In this document: positions 47,142 through 54,540 of the stretch, piece by piece
Numbering within the stretch: position 1 is the first letter of the stretch
Layout of the letters: each line of letters begins with the position of its first letter
From: Pseudomonadales bacterium
GTDB taxonomy: Bacteria > Pseudomonadota > Gammaproteobacteria > Pseudomonadales > UBA5518
DNA: 64,000 nt
Assembly (NCBI GenBank): GCA_022072145.1
Contig: JAJVIG010000005.1
Location: 1 to 64,000 of the forward strand
Direction of reading: 5' to 3'
The notes under the pieces: model-generated
Seen by the model: the letters and a program-made list of their open reading frames with translations, nothing else
The model's database searches: none
Told to the model about the DNA's origin: nothing
Program-made: the position numbers and the translations under genes

Positions 47142-47219
47142 CTGGTTTCGCCCCGTGTGGTGAGCCTGCGGTGAGCGGGTTTCCGGATTAGTGCATCAGT
47201 TGAGGCACCCGCGCAAATA

Positions 47220-47249
47220 AGTATATTGTATACAATACGGCCTTGGCAA
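47220..47249 (-). promoter_or_regulatory. Promoter with perfect GntR-type palindrome, ALDH7 gene
   Basis: TTGCCA (47244-47249) and TATACT (47220-47225) are 18 bases apart on the minus strand. The spacer contains TATTGTATACAATA at 47224-47237, a perfect 14-bp palindrome, so the operator abuts the -10 box. The start codon is 79 bases downstream. Confidence 0.72.
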
Positions 47250-47298
47250 TCACGAAATGCGTGTCGCGAGTGCACTCGCTGCGCCGAATCGTGCCTCG

Positions 47299-47515
47299 TC
47301 ACGGACCCATCATCGTCAATCCTCCACCGATATGCAGCGTCTGTCCGGTGGTTTGCCGTGCTCCGGGTGACAGCAGGAACTCGACCGAGGCGGTCGCCGA
47401 TCCCGGCGCCGCGTCTGTGCAGCGGCAGACTGGTTCCCGGTCGTGCCATGTGGCGAGCGATCGCTGCCCCGATGCCGCTGACCGCTCCCGTCACGAGTAT
47501 CACCGGCGATGACAT
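47299..47515 (-). pseudogene. Short-chain dehydrogenase pseudogene with large internal deletion
   Basis: The minus strand from ATG 47515 reads MSSPVILVTGAVSGIGAAIA, the first strand and TGxxSGIG motif of an SDR. About 35 codons later the sequence passes, with a frameshift, into ATASVEFLLSPGARQTTGQT and LHIGGGLTMMGP then TGA at 47299-47301, a textbook SDR C terminus. Roughly 180 codons from the middle are missing, including Ser/Tyr/Lys. It lies between the TauE-like transporter and the ALDH7 promoter, so a former gene of this cluster has been lost. It accounts for most of the 433-base gap 47142-47574. Confidence 0.75.
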
Positions 47516-47574
47516 CGAACCGTCCACTCCTGTTGCCGCATCGGGAGGCGGGTGCATGCACGGTCAGGGCCAGG

Positions 47575-48354
47575 CTAGACGCCGCGCATGATCTGCGCGG
47601 CGGACCGCCACACGAGGATCAGCGCCATCACGACACACAGCGCCAGCACGGATCGGCGTACCAGCCGGTCCTGGACCTTCGGCACCATCCAGCCCGAGGC
47701 CTTGAATCCCAGGATCAGCGCGGGCAGCAGGGCGAGGCTGATCAGGAACTGTTTCATCGTGAAGCTGCCCACGCTCGCCAGCGCCACGATCGAGATCGCC
47801 GCACCCAGGCTGAAGAACATCGCGAGACTCGCCCGGATCACCGGCCCCGCCTGGTGCTGGTAGACCAGTGCCATCGGTGGTGCACCGATCGACGTGAGCG
47901 TTCCCATGTAACCGGAAGCGGCGCCGGCGAGCACCAGACTCCTGGTCGACAGGCCTGCACGCCAACCGGTGGTGCTCAACAGCACGGCGGCGATGATCAT
48001 CACGCCGAACACCAGGCTGAACACGCTGCCCGGGATCGCGGCGATCGTGGCGCCGGCCAGCACGGTGCCGAACACACGCCCTGCCAGAGCGGTCGAAATG
48101 CCGGGCCAGTCGATCGAACGCCATTCGCGCACCGAGATCAGCAGCGACACCAGTACCGAAAGAGCCAGCGGCGTGCCGGGAACGAACAGCGGATCGATCA
48201 TCATCAGCACCGGTGCGGCGATCATGCCGAAACCGATCCCGGTGGCACCCTGGATGAGCGCCCCGGCGAACACGGCCAGCGTTCCCAGCAGCAGCCCCTG
48301 CCAGCTGACCATCGCCAGCGTCGTATGGAGTTCGGTGATCAGACCCTCGATCAT
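47575..48354 (-). CDS. TauE/SafE-family transporter
   Basis: A 259-residue membrane protein with about eight helices in the two-repeat TauE/SafE (DUF81) pattern: FAGALIQGATGIGFGMIAAPVL in the first repeat and GAASGYMGTLTSIGAPPMAL in the second. Such proteins move small organic or sulfur-containing anions. The substrate is unknown. It lies 71 bases downstream of the other transporter gene, in the same direction, and is probably cotranscribed with it. No GntR-type palindrome is seen in that gap. Confidence 0.82.
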   Translation of the reverse strand: MIEGLITELHTTLAMVSWQGLLLGTLAVFAGALIQGATGIGFGMIAAPVLMMIDPLFVPGTPLALSVLVSLLISVREWRSIDWPGISTALAGRVFGTVLAGATIAAIPGSVFSLVFGVMIIAAVLLSTTGWRAGLSTRSLVLAGAASGYMGTLTSIGAPPMALVYQHQAGPVIRASLAMFFSLGAAISIVALASVGSFTMKQFLISLALLPALILGFKASGWMVPKVQDRLVRRSVLALCVVMALILVWRSAAQIMRGV

Positions 48355-48425
48355 CGCCGGGGCCGTGTCGTGGTCCGGCGGCCAGCGGCCGGGCGATGTG
48401 TCACGTGGCGACCCCGTGGCACTGG

Positions 48426-49862
48426 TCAGCGCATCATGAAGGAGGCCAGCACGGTGATCGTCACCATGCCAGCCAGCACGGGCACGAAATTGCGCCTGAC
48501 CAGCTCCGCGGGCGTGATACCCGCTATACCTGCATCGGCGGCCAGACCGAAAGCCCAGGCGACCAGCGTGCCGCCGCCGGTGAAAATCGTCACCACCTGC
48601 CCCAACGCCGCCAGCACCACCGGGTCAACGTTGCCCGCCGCCGCGAGTGCGCCGGCCAGCGAGCCGATCAGCGGCAGCCCCGAGAAGCCGGAGCCGTCGA
48701 CTCCCGCCAGCAGCGCGACGGCGCTCATGCCGAAAGCCATCATCAGCACGTTGCCGTCGAGGTGGGCGCCGACGTAGCTGCCGACATCGAACAGGAATCC
48801 CGGTGTTCCCTCGCCCATGACGATCTCCGCATGCTCGGGGTTGCCGAGAAAGAAGAAACCCGCGATCGGGATCATGGGGGCGAAGATCCTGATCGCGAAG
48901 TAGAAGCCCTCGCGGATGTGCGTCGTGATCTCGTCGAGGGCACCGATACCGCGCGCGGTGAGCGTGGAAGCGATCAGCAGCAGCGCGGCAGTCCCGCCGA
49001 GCAGCGCCGTGGCGTCGCCGCCGCGGATCGCGGTGGCGGGGCTGAAAATGGCGCGATAGACCATCAGGGAGACGATCCCGATCAGCAGGATCGGCACCAC
49101 GATGGCCAGCGCCCGCGCGCCCGAGGTGGTGCCGTGTTGCGGATCGGCGGTGACCGGAGTCGCGGTCGCTTCGATCACCGCCGCCTGCAATTTGCCCGAA
49201 CGCATGTCTCGCCGGATGCCGAAGCCCGCGATCGCGAACGCGACCAGCCCGCAGACGGCGGAGAACAGGATCGTATAGGGCAGCAGATCGTTCGTATCGA
49301 TCTGGGCTGCTTCCGAGGTCAGGCGCGTCGCCCCCTGAATGACGGGGTCCGCGGAGAGCGCCATGCCGTGCCCCGACAGGTTGACTGCGACGGCGGCTGC
49401 GACCGCCGGCAGTCCTACCCGCAGCGCTACCGGGATCAGCACGGTACCAACCAGCGCGACCGCCGGCGTGGGCCAGAAGAACGCCGCGGCGAGGTACATC
49501 GCGATCGCCAGCACGAGGAACGCCGACCGCGGCCCGACCATGAACTTCTGCAGCGGTGCGATCATCAACTGGTCCGCGCCTATGGCTTTCAGCGAGTTCA
49601 GCATCGCAACCATCGTGGCGATGACCAGCATGATCGGGAACAGTTCGGTTCCCGCGTTCAACAGCGCCCTGAACACGACCTGGGCCGCGAATATGACCCG
49701 GTTCAGTGCGCCGGGATCGGCATGGTCCGACAGCAGACCAAGGACGATGATCCCCGCGATGGACGGGATGATGACGCCCCTGCGAAAACCGATGGTGACG
49801 AAGATCAGCACCACGACCGCCAGGAATACCCAGTGGGAGAGTGTCAGTTCGGGCGTCGGCAT
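48426..49862 (-). CDS. Ion-transporter superfamily carboxylate transporter (DcuC/GntP-like)
   Basis: A 478-residue membrane protein with about 12 helices and the broad plan of the ion-transporter superfamily: re-entrant-type segments AAFFWPTPAVALVGTVLIPV and GVDGSGFSGLPLIGSLAGAL, and paired halves. Members carry dicarboxylates, gluconate, lactate and similar acids. ATG 49862 (MPTPEL) is chosen; the open frame continues upstream without homology. Its promoter carries an operator-like palindrome, so uptake of the pathway substrate or of a 2-oxoacid is likely. Confidence 0.75.
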   Translation of the reverse strand: MPTPELTLSHWVFLAVVVLIFVTIGFRRGVIIPSIAGIIVLGLLSDHADPGALNRVIFAAQVVFRALLNAGTELFPIMLVIATMVAMLNSLKAIGADQLMIAPLQKFMVGPRSAFLVLAIAMYLAAAFFWPTPAVALVGTVLIPVALRVGLPAVAAAVAVNLSGHGMALSADPVIQGATRLTSEAAQIDTNDLLPYTILFSAVCGLVAFAIAGFGIRRDMRSGKLQAAVIEATATPVTADPQHGTTSGARALAIVVPILLIGIVSLMVYRAIFSPATAIRGGDATALLGGTAALLLIASTLTARGIGALDEITTHIREGFYFAIRIFAPMIPIAGFFFLGNPEHAEIVMGEGTPGFLFDVGSYVGAHLDGNVLMMAFGMSAVALLAGVDGSGFSGLPLIGSLAGALAAAGNVDPVVLAALGQVVTIFTGGGTLVAWAFGLAADAGIAGITPAELVRRNFVPVLAGMVTITVLASFMMR

Positions 49863-49985
49863 GGTTCGATTTCCATTACTTGTTGTTAGCGTGACGGCAG
49901 CGCTTCGCCCGGTCGCGGGTGGCGCACACGGACGGGTAGCCCGCACGCGGAACAACCCCCGCAGCGAAATTCCGTCGCCAACATG

Positions 49986-50015
49986 TATACAGCATACATT
50001 TTTGTGCAATGTCAA
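49986..50015 (-). promoter_or_regulatory. Promoter with GntR-type operator, carboxylate transporter gene
   Basis: A consensus TTGACA (50010-50015) lies 18 bases from TGTATA (49986-49991) on the minus strand. The -10 region is inside the near-palindrome ATGTATAC-A-GCATACAT (49983-49999), which has one mismatched pair and an odd centre, unlike the even-centred copies elsewhere. The start codon is about 120 bases downstream. Confidence 0.58.
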
Positions 50016-50375
50016 GATTTTTCGTTTGACACGGGCGGGATTACGCGAAGCAATCCGGGCTGGCTCGACGATGGTTGCCTGCTCCGCCGACATCGGCAAC
50101 GCCGCGACGCAATGCGCATATAAAACAGCCTGTTACAGGCATCAATTGGGTGCGGGCAGCGTCGATTCTGCTCGCCATGACTGGCATTCGCGACGCAGTG
50201 GTCGCCGTCCGCAACGACCTGAAACAGACTTTGTCACCGGGAGACCAGATCCCGGCGCAAGGAGAAGGAAGCCCTGCGAGCGCCGTGATCTCATGCTGGC
50301 TGCAGCAAATAAAATACTTATAAAACATCGTATTACGATGAGACTTCAGGCCCGGAAACGAGTTGTGCAAAAGGC

Positions 50376-50404
50376 TTGACCCTGGTGTGTGAATACTGTA
50401 TACA
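50376..50404 (+). promoter_or_regulatory. Promoter with GntR-type operator, TonB receptor gene
   Basis: TTGACC (50376-50381), a 17-base spacer and TATACA (50399-50404) make a good sigma-70 promoter. TGTATACA at 50397-50404 is an 8-bp perfect palindrome that overlaps the -10 box exactly and matches the core of the other operators. The receptor start is 82 bases downstream. Confidence 0.65.
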
Positions 50405-50485
50405 TTCAGCACGATCGTTCCCGGGCTTCTGGAGGGTCTGGCATTCGATCCGGTGCGACACAACACAAATGTAACAAGAGGGATA

Positions 50486-53095
50486 ATGAGCATGCGGAGC
50501 GTCAACGATAAAAGGTGCGTTCTCGGTCGTCCGAACCACCGTTTCGAGGGCTTCAGGCACAAGTTGCTGTTCCTGGCGGTGGCCGGGTTGTCGCTCACCG
50601 CGCTGCCGATCCAGGCGCAACAACAACCGACGGTGACCGACGACAAGGGGGCCGAAATCGAAGAGGTGATGGTGACGGGTTCGCGCCGCAAGACCGGTTC
50701 CGCCGTGGATGTGCCGGCGCCAGTGGACTTCATCGGGGCGGATCAGCTGGCGCGGCAGGGCAGTCCGGACATGACGGATCTGTTGCGCAACACGGTGCCG
50801 TCCCTCAACGTGAACGACCACACAATCAGCGGTACGTCCACCGCAATGAGGCCCGCCACCTTGCGAGGCCTGTCGCCCGATCACACGCTGATACTGGTCA
50901 ATGGGAAGCGTCGCCATCGCGGCGCCGATATTCCTGCGTTTTCCGGAGGCATCACCGACGGGTCGCAGGGGCCGGACATCTCATCCATACCGACCATCGC
51001 TCTGAAGGAAGTGCAGGTCCTGCGCGACGGCGCCGCGGCCCAGTATGGAGCCGACGCCGTGGCGGGTGTGATCAACTTCATCCTCAATGACGACCCGGAC
51101 GGGGGGCGCGTCGAGGCCAAGCTGGGAAGTACCTATGAGGGTGACGGGGACACGTACCAGGTCGCTGGCACCTGGGGCATGCCACTGGGTGATGGCGACG
51201 GATTCGTCCGGTTCAGCGGGGAGTATCGTGAGAGCGATATGACCGACCGCGGCGTGCAGCGCGCTGACGCTGCGTCGCTGCAGGCGCAAGGGTACGACCG
51301 CGTTCCGGACCCCGCGACGCGCTTTGGCACCGCCGATATTGACGACGATCTCAAGACATTCGTGAACCTGAGCGTGGATGCCGGGCCGGATCGGGAACTG
51401 TATGCATTCGGCAACTTCTCCAAGCGGAAGGTAGCGCTCGATTTCTTCTACCGGAACCCGGTCGATCGCTTCGGTGTATTCACCGATGCCGACAACAATT
51501 ACCTGATCGGGGACATGGACCCCAGCAACGGAATCGACGACTGCCCCATGATCGCCGTCGGTTCGCCCGGCCACCGCGAGGCCCTTGCCGCGGCGACTGC
51601 GTCTGCCGAGTGTTTCAACTTCCAGGAGATGTTCCCTGGCGGATACACGCCGACTTTCGGCGTCGATGTCGCCGACATCTCGGGAACCGTCGGTGTCCGC
51701 GGGACTACGAGTGGGGATGTCGATTACGACGTCAGTTTGGGAAGTGGCCGCAGCCGTATGTCCTTCTTCCTGGACAACGTGGTCAATCCGAGCATGGGGG
51801 CGTTGTCGCCCACTACCTTTCCTGATGTCGGCGACAAGATCCAGTTCGAGAAGATCTTCAATATCGACCTGAGCAAGGAGTTCGACGTCGGCATATTCCA
51901 TTCACCACTGAACGTGGCGGGTGGTTTCGAGTGGCACGACGAGGAATTCGAAATCAAGACCGGGTCCCCGGAATCCTTTCAGGCAGGGCCATTGGCCGGG
52001 CAGGGATTCCTGATCGGCGCCGAAGCCTACCCGGGGTATTCTCCCCAGGTGGCCGGTGTGTTTTCGCGGAAGAATACCTCTCTCTATCTGGACCTGGAAG
52101 CCGATGTGACCGAGGCATTGGTGCTGGGGACGGCAGTACGCTACGAGGACTTCAGTGATTTCGGGTCCGAGACGACTTACAAGATCGCCGGTCTTTATCG
52201 AGTCACGGATGAATTGGGCGTCCGTTCGACCTTCTCGACCGGTTTTCACGCACCCACGCCCGGGCAGCAGAACAACAGCGCCTTGACGACCGAGTTGACG
52301 CCCGAGGGGAGCTTGGTGGAGTCCGGCGTTGTTCCTCCGACCAGTCAGGTCGCGGCACTCTTCGGCGGCAAGCAGCTGAAACCCGAAACCTCCGAAAGCT
52401 TTACTTTTGGTTTCGTCTATGAGGGCGACTTCGCCAAGATCACTCTCGATTATTACTTCATCGAAATGCAGGATCGATTTACCGATTCCGGCAGCATCGC
52501 ACTGGATGATGCCACCCGTGACGCCTTGGTCGCCGAGGGGTATCAGGCGGCGGCCGGGTTGGGGACCTTCAGTTTCCTGACCAATGATTTCGATTCGGAA
52601 ACCGAGGGGGTCGATCTGGTGGTCTCGATTCCGCTGGAACTATGGTCCGGAGTCAGCAACCTGAGCCTGACCGCCAACTGGACCGATACCAAGGTGACCT
52701 CCTACGATCCCAACGATCCGAACGAACTGCTGAGCGCGGGAAGGGTTACCCAGTTGGAGGAAAATAATCCGGAGGTCCGGGGGAATGTCGCGTTCACCCA
52801 CGAAGCCGACTTCTGGCGAGCACTGGTGCGCGTCAATTATTACGGACCCTTCACCGAGTTGCATGTCAACAGCGCGGGTCTTCCGATCGATGCGGGCAGG
52901 CAGATCACGGTCGATGTGGAGTCCGGTTTCAGGGTTACCGAGAACATGGAAGTCGTGCTCGGCGCCCAGAACGTCTTCGACAGCGACCCGGAGCGCAATC
53001 CCTGGGATTTCATTCTGGGATCCAAATATCCGACCACGGCTCCGGCTGGTGTCAACGGGGGATTCTATTACGCGAAAGTGAGCTACCAGTTCTAG
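50486..53095 (+). CDS. TonB-dependent outer-membrane receptor
   Basis: An 869-residue TonB-dependent receptor. A signal peptide ends near residue 44 (LPIQA). A TonB-box-like IEEVMVTGSRR follows, then the plug domain with LRGLSPDHTLILVNGKRRH and VLRDGAAAQYGADAVAGVIN, and a beta barrel ending in Phe after KVSYQ. Two Cys pairs occur in extracellular loops (near 355 and 380). ATG 50486 has AGAGGGA upstream and is preferred over GTG 50453. Its promoter has a GntR-type operator, so it probably imports the substrate or a peptide or complex containing it, not iron. Confidence 0.9.
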   Translation: MSMRSVNDKRCVLGRPNHRFEGFRHKLLFLAVAGLSLTALPIQAQQQPTVTDDKGAEIEEVMVTGSRRKTGSAVDVPAPVDFIGADQLARQGSPDMTDLLRNTVPSLNVNDHTISGTSTAMRPATLRGLSPDHTLILVNGKRRHRGADIPAFSGGITDGSQGPDISSIPTIALKEVQVLRDGAAAQYGADAVAGVINFILNDDPDGGRVEAKLGSTYEGDGDTYQVAGTWGMPLGDGDGFVRFSGEYRESDMTDRGVQRADAASLQAQGYDRVPDPATRFGTADIDDDLKTFVNLSVDAGPDRELYAFGNFSKRKVALDFFYRNPVDRFGVFTDADNNYLIGDMDPSNGIDDCPMIAVGSPGHREALAAATASAECFNFQEMFPGGYTPTFGVDVADISGTVGVRGTTSGDVDYDVSLGSGRSRMSFFLDNVVNPSMGALSPTTFPDVGDKIQFEKIFNIDLSKEFDVGIFHSPLNVAGGFEWHDEEFEIKTGSPESFQAGPLAGQGFLIGAEAYPGYSPQVAGVFSRKNTSLYLDLEADVTEALVLGTAVRYEDFSDFGSETTYKIAGLYRVTDELGVRSTFSTGFHAPTPGQQNNSALTTELTPEGSLVESGVVPPTSQVAALFGGKQLKPETSESFTFGFVYEGDFAKITLDYYFIEMQDRFTDSGSIALDDATRDALVAEGYQAAAGLGTFSFLTNDFDSETEGVDLVVSIPLELWSGVSNLSLTANWTDTKVTSYDPNDPNELLSAGRVTQLEENNPEVRGNVAFTHEADFWRALVRVNYYGPFTELHVNSAGLPIDAGRQITVDVESGFRVTENMEVVLGAQNVFDSDPERNPWDFILGSKYPTTAPAGVNGGFYYAKVSYQF

Positions 53096-53106
53096 GTTGG
53101 CAATCC

Positions 53107-53136
53107 GGGAAGGGAGGGTGGCTGCCCTTCCTTCCC
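53107..53136. terminator. Hairpin terminator after the TonB receptor gene
   Basis: GGGAAGGGAGGG (53107-53118) pairs with CCCTTCCTTCCC (53125-53136) over 12 bp with one G-U pair and a six-base loop. It starts 11 bases after the receptor stop codon. No U-tract follows, so efficiency without Rho is uncertain. Confidence 0.5.
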
Positions 53137-53145
53137 GACGGGCCG

Positions 53146-53169
53146 CGAACCCGAACCCGAACCCGAACC
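53146..53169. repeat. Hexanucleotide tandem repeat
   Basis: Four exact copies of CGAACC in the 222-base gap between the TonB receptor and aminotransferase genes. It could vary in length by slippage, but is outside any gene. Confidence 0.6.
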
Positions 53170-53317
53170 CGGACCCATTGCACGTCAGTAACCGGCAAGG
53201 AGAGGTGGTTGGCGCGGGAGTGTCGGTGATACAGCAGCTTGGGCGCCCTCGACGCGCGCGCGCTGGAACGTCACAATCGCCGCTCGCCCGTGCGACCACC
53301 GATTCCCCGGAGACCCC

Positions 53318-54520
53318 ATGTTCCAGCAGTTGCCCCGCCTCGAGGCCGACCCGATCCTCGGCATGCTCGCCGCGTACCGCGCGGATCCGCGCCCGCACAA
53401 GATCGATCTCGGCGTCGGGGTCTACCAGGACGAACTCGGCCGCACGCCGATCATGCGCGCGGTCAACGATGCCGAGCGTCACCTGCTGGTGACCGAGACG
53501 AGCAAGACTTACCTCGGCATCGCCGGCGATCCGTCGTTCAACGAGCGGCTGCTCGGTCTGCTGCTCGGCACCGACGACCGCGTGAGCGCCGAAGGGCGCG
53601 TGCGCGGGCTGCAGACGACGGGAGGCTGCGGGGCGCTGCGCATCGGTGCCGAGGTGATCCGGCGCGCGCGTCCCGAGGCGACGGTGTGGGTCAGCGCCCC
53701 GACCTGGGCGAATCACGTGCCGCTGATCGGCGGCAGCGGGCTGCGGCTGGCCGAGTACCCGTACTACGACCCGCGCACGCACGGCGTTGATTTCGACGCC
53801 ATGATGGGTGCGCTGGCCGAGGTGGGCGCGGGCGACGTGGTGCTGCTGCACGGCTGCTGCCACAACCCGACCGGCGCCGATCTCTCGCTGGACCAGTGGC
53901 GCGAGGTCACCGCGCTGGCGCTCGCGAACGGTTTCACGCCGTACGTCGACATCGCCTACCAGGGCCTCGCCGACGGCGTCGACGAGGACGTTGCGGGCGT
54001 CCGCCACCTGCTCGCGGCCGTGCCCGAGGCGGTGATCGCCACCTCGTGCTCGAAGAACTTCGGGCTGTATCGCGAGCGGGTGGGCGCCGTGTATTTCCTC
54101 ACCGCCACCGCCGCACAGGCCGAGGCGGTGCAGACGCAGGCGATGGCGGCCGCGCGCCAGATCTGGTCGATGCCGCCCGCGCACGGCGCGGCGGTGGTCG
54201 CGCACATCCTCGGCGATGCGACGCTGCGCAGCGACTGGCTGGAGGAACTCGCCGACGTGCGCGGGCGCATCAACGCGATGCGCGTGCTGCTCGCCGAGCG
54301 ACTGGCGGGCAATGCGGCCGGGATCGACTTCGATTTCATCCGTCGTCAGAAGGGCATGTTTTCCTACTTCGGTATCACGCCCGATCAGGTGCAGCGGCTG
54401 CGCGAGGAGTACGCCGTCTACATGATGGAATCGACGCGGATCAACCTGGCCGGCGTCACGCCCGCCAACATCGACGCGCTGGCGGCCGCGGTGCACGCGG
54501 TGCTGGGGCGCGGCGCCTGA
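53318..54520 (+). CDS. Aromatic/aspartate aminotransferase (class I)
   Basis: A 400-residue class I aminotransferase of the AspC/TyrB group. The start, PADPILGML-like LEADPILGMLAAYRADPRPH, the GCCHNPTGADLSLDQW block, and the PLP-binding Lys at 246 in SCSKNFGLYRERVG are all typical. The choice between aspartate and aromatic substrates cannot be made by eye. It lies after a terminator-like hairpin and has no GntR-type operator, so it seems to be outside the neighbouring regulon, although it could provide transaminase activity. Followed by a radical SAM gene 20 bases later. Confidence 0.9.
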   Translation: MFQQLPRLEADPILGMLAAYRADPRPHKIDLGVGVYQDELGRTPIMRAVNDAERHLLVTETSKTYLGIAGDPSFNERLLGLLLGTDDRVSAEGRVRGLQTTGGCGALRIGAEVIRRARPEATVWVSAPTWANHVPLIGGSGLRLAEYPYYDPRTHGVDFDAMMGALAEVGAGDVVLLHGCCHNPTGADLSLDQWREVTALALANGFTPYVDIAYQGLADGVDEDVAGVRHLLAAVPEAVIATSCSKNFGLYRERVGAVYFLTATAAQAEAVQTQAMAAARQIWSMPPAHGAAVVAHILGDATLRSDWLEELADVRGRINAMRVLLAERLAGNAAGIDFDFIRRQKGMFSYFGITPDQVQRLREEYAVYMMESTRINLAGVTPANIDALAAAVHAVLGRGA

Positions 54521-54540
54521 GGCAGGTCGACGCCCCGGTC

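Larger units (their letters stand above)
49863..50485. other. 623-base divergent regulatory region
   Basis: No gene is supported here. It holds two divergent promoters with GntR-type palindromes (49986-50015 leftward and 50376-50404 rightward) and an AT-rich stretch. A short perfect hairpin, CATCGT-ATT-ACGATG, lies at 50326-50340. Small open frames inside it have no family likeness. Confidence 0.6.

Noticed and set aside
50075-50323. 82-residue open frame in the divergent region, with a faint GntR-like LKQTLSPGDQIP run
   Set aside because: No start site, no further likeness to a winged helix, and it lies between mapped promoters; treated as chance.
53318-54520. Aminotransferase as a member of the GntR regulon feeding an aromatic 2-oxoacid oxidoreductase
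   Set aside because: It is separated by a terminator-like hairpin, has no operator, and the alpha subunit looks KorA-like, not like indolepyruvate oxidoreductase.
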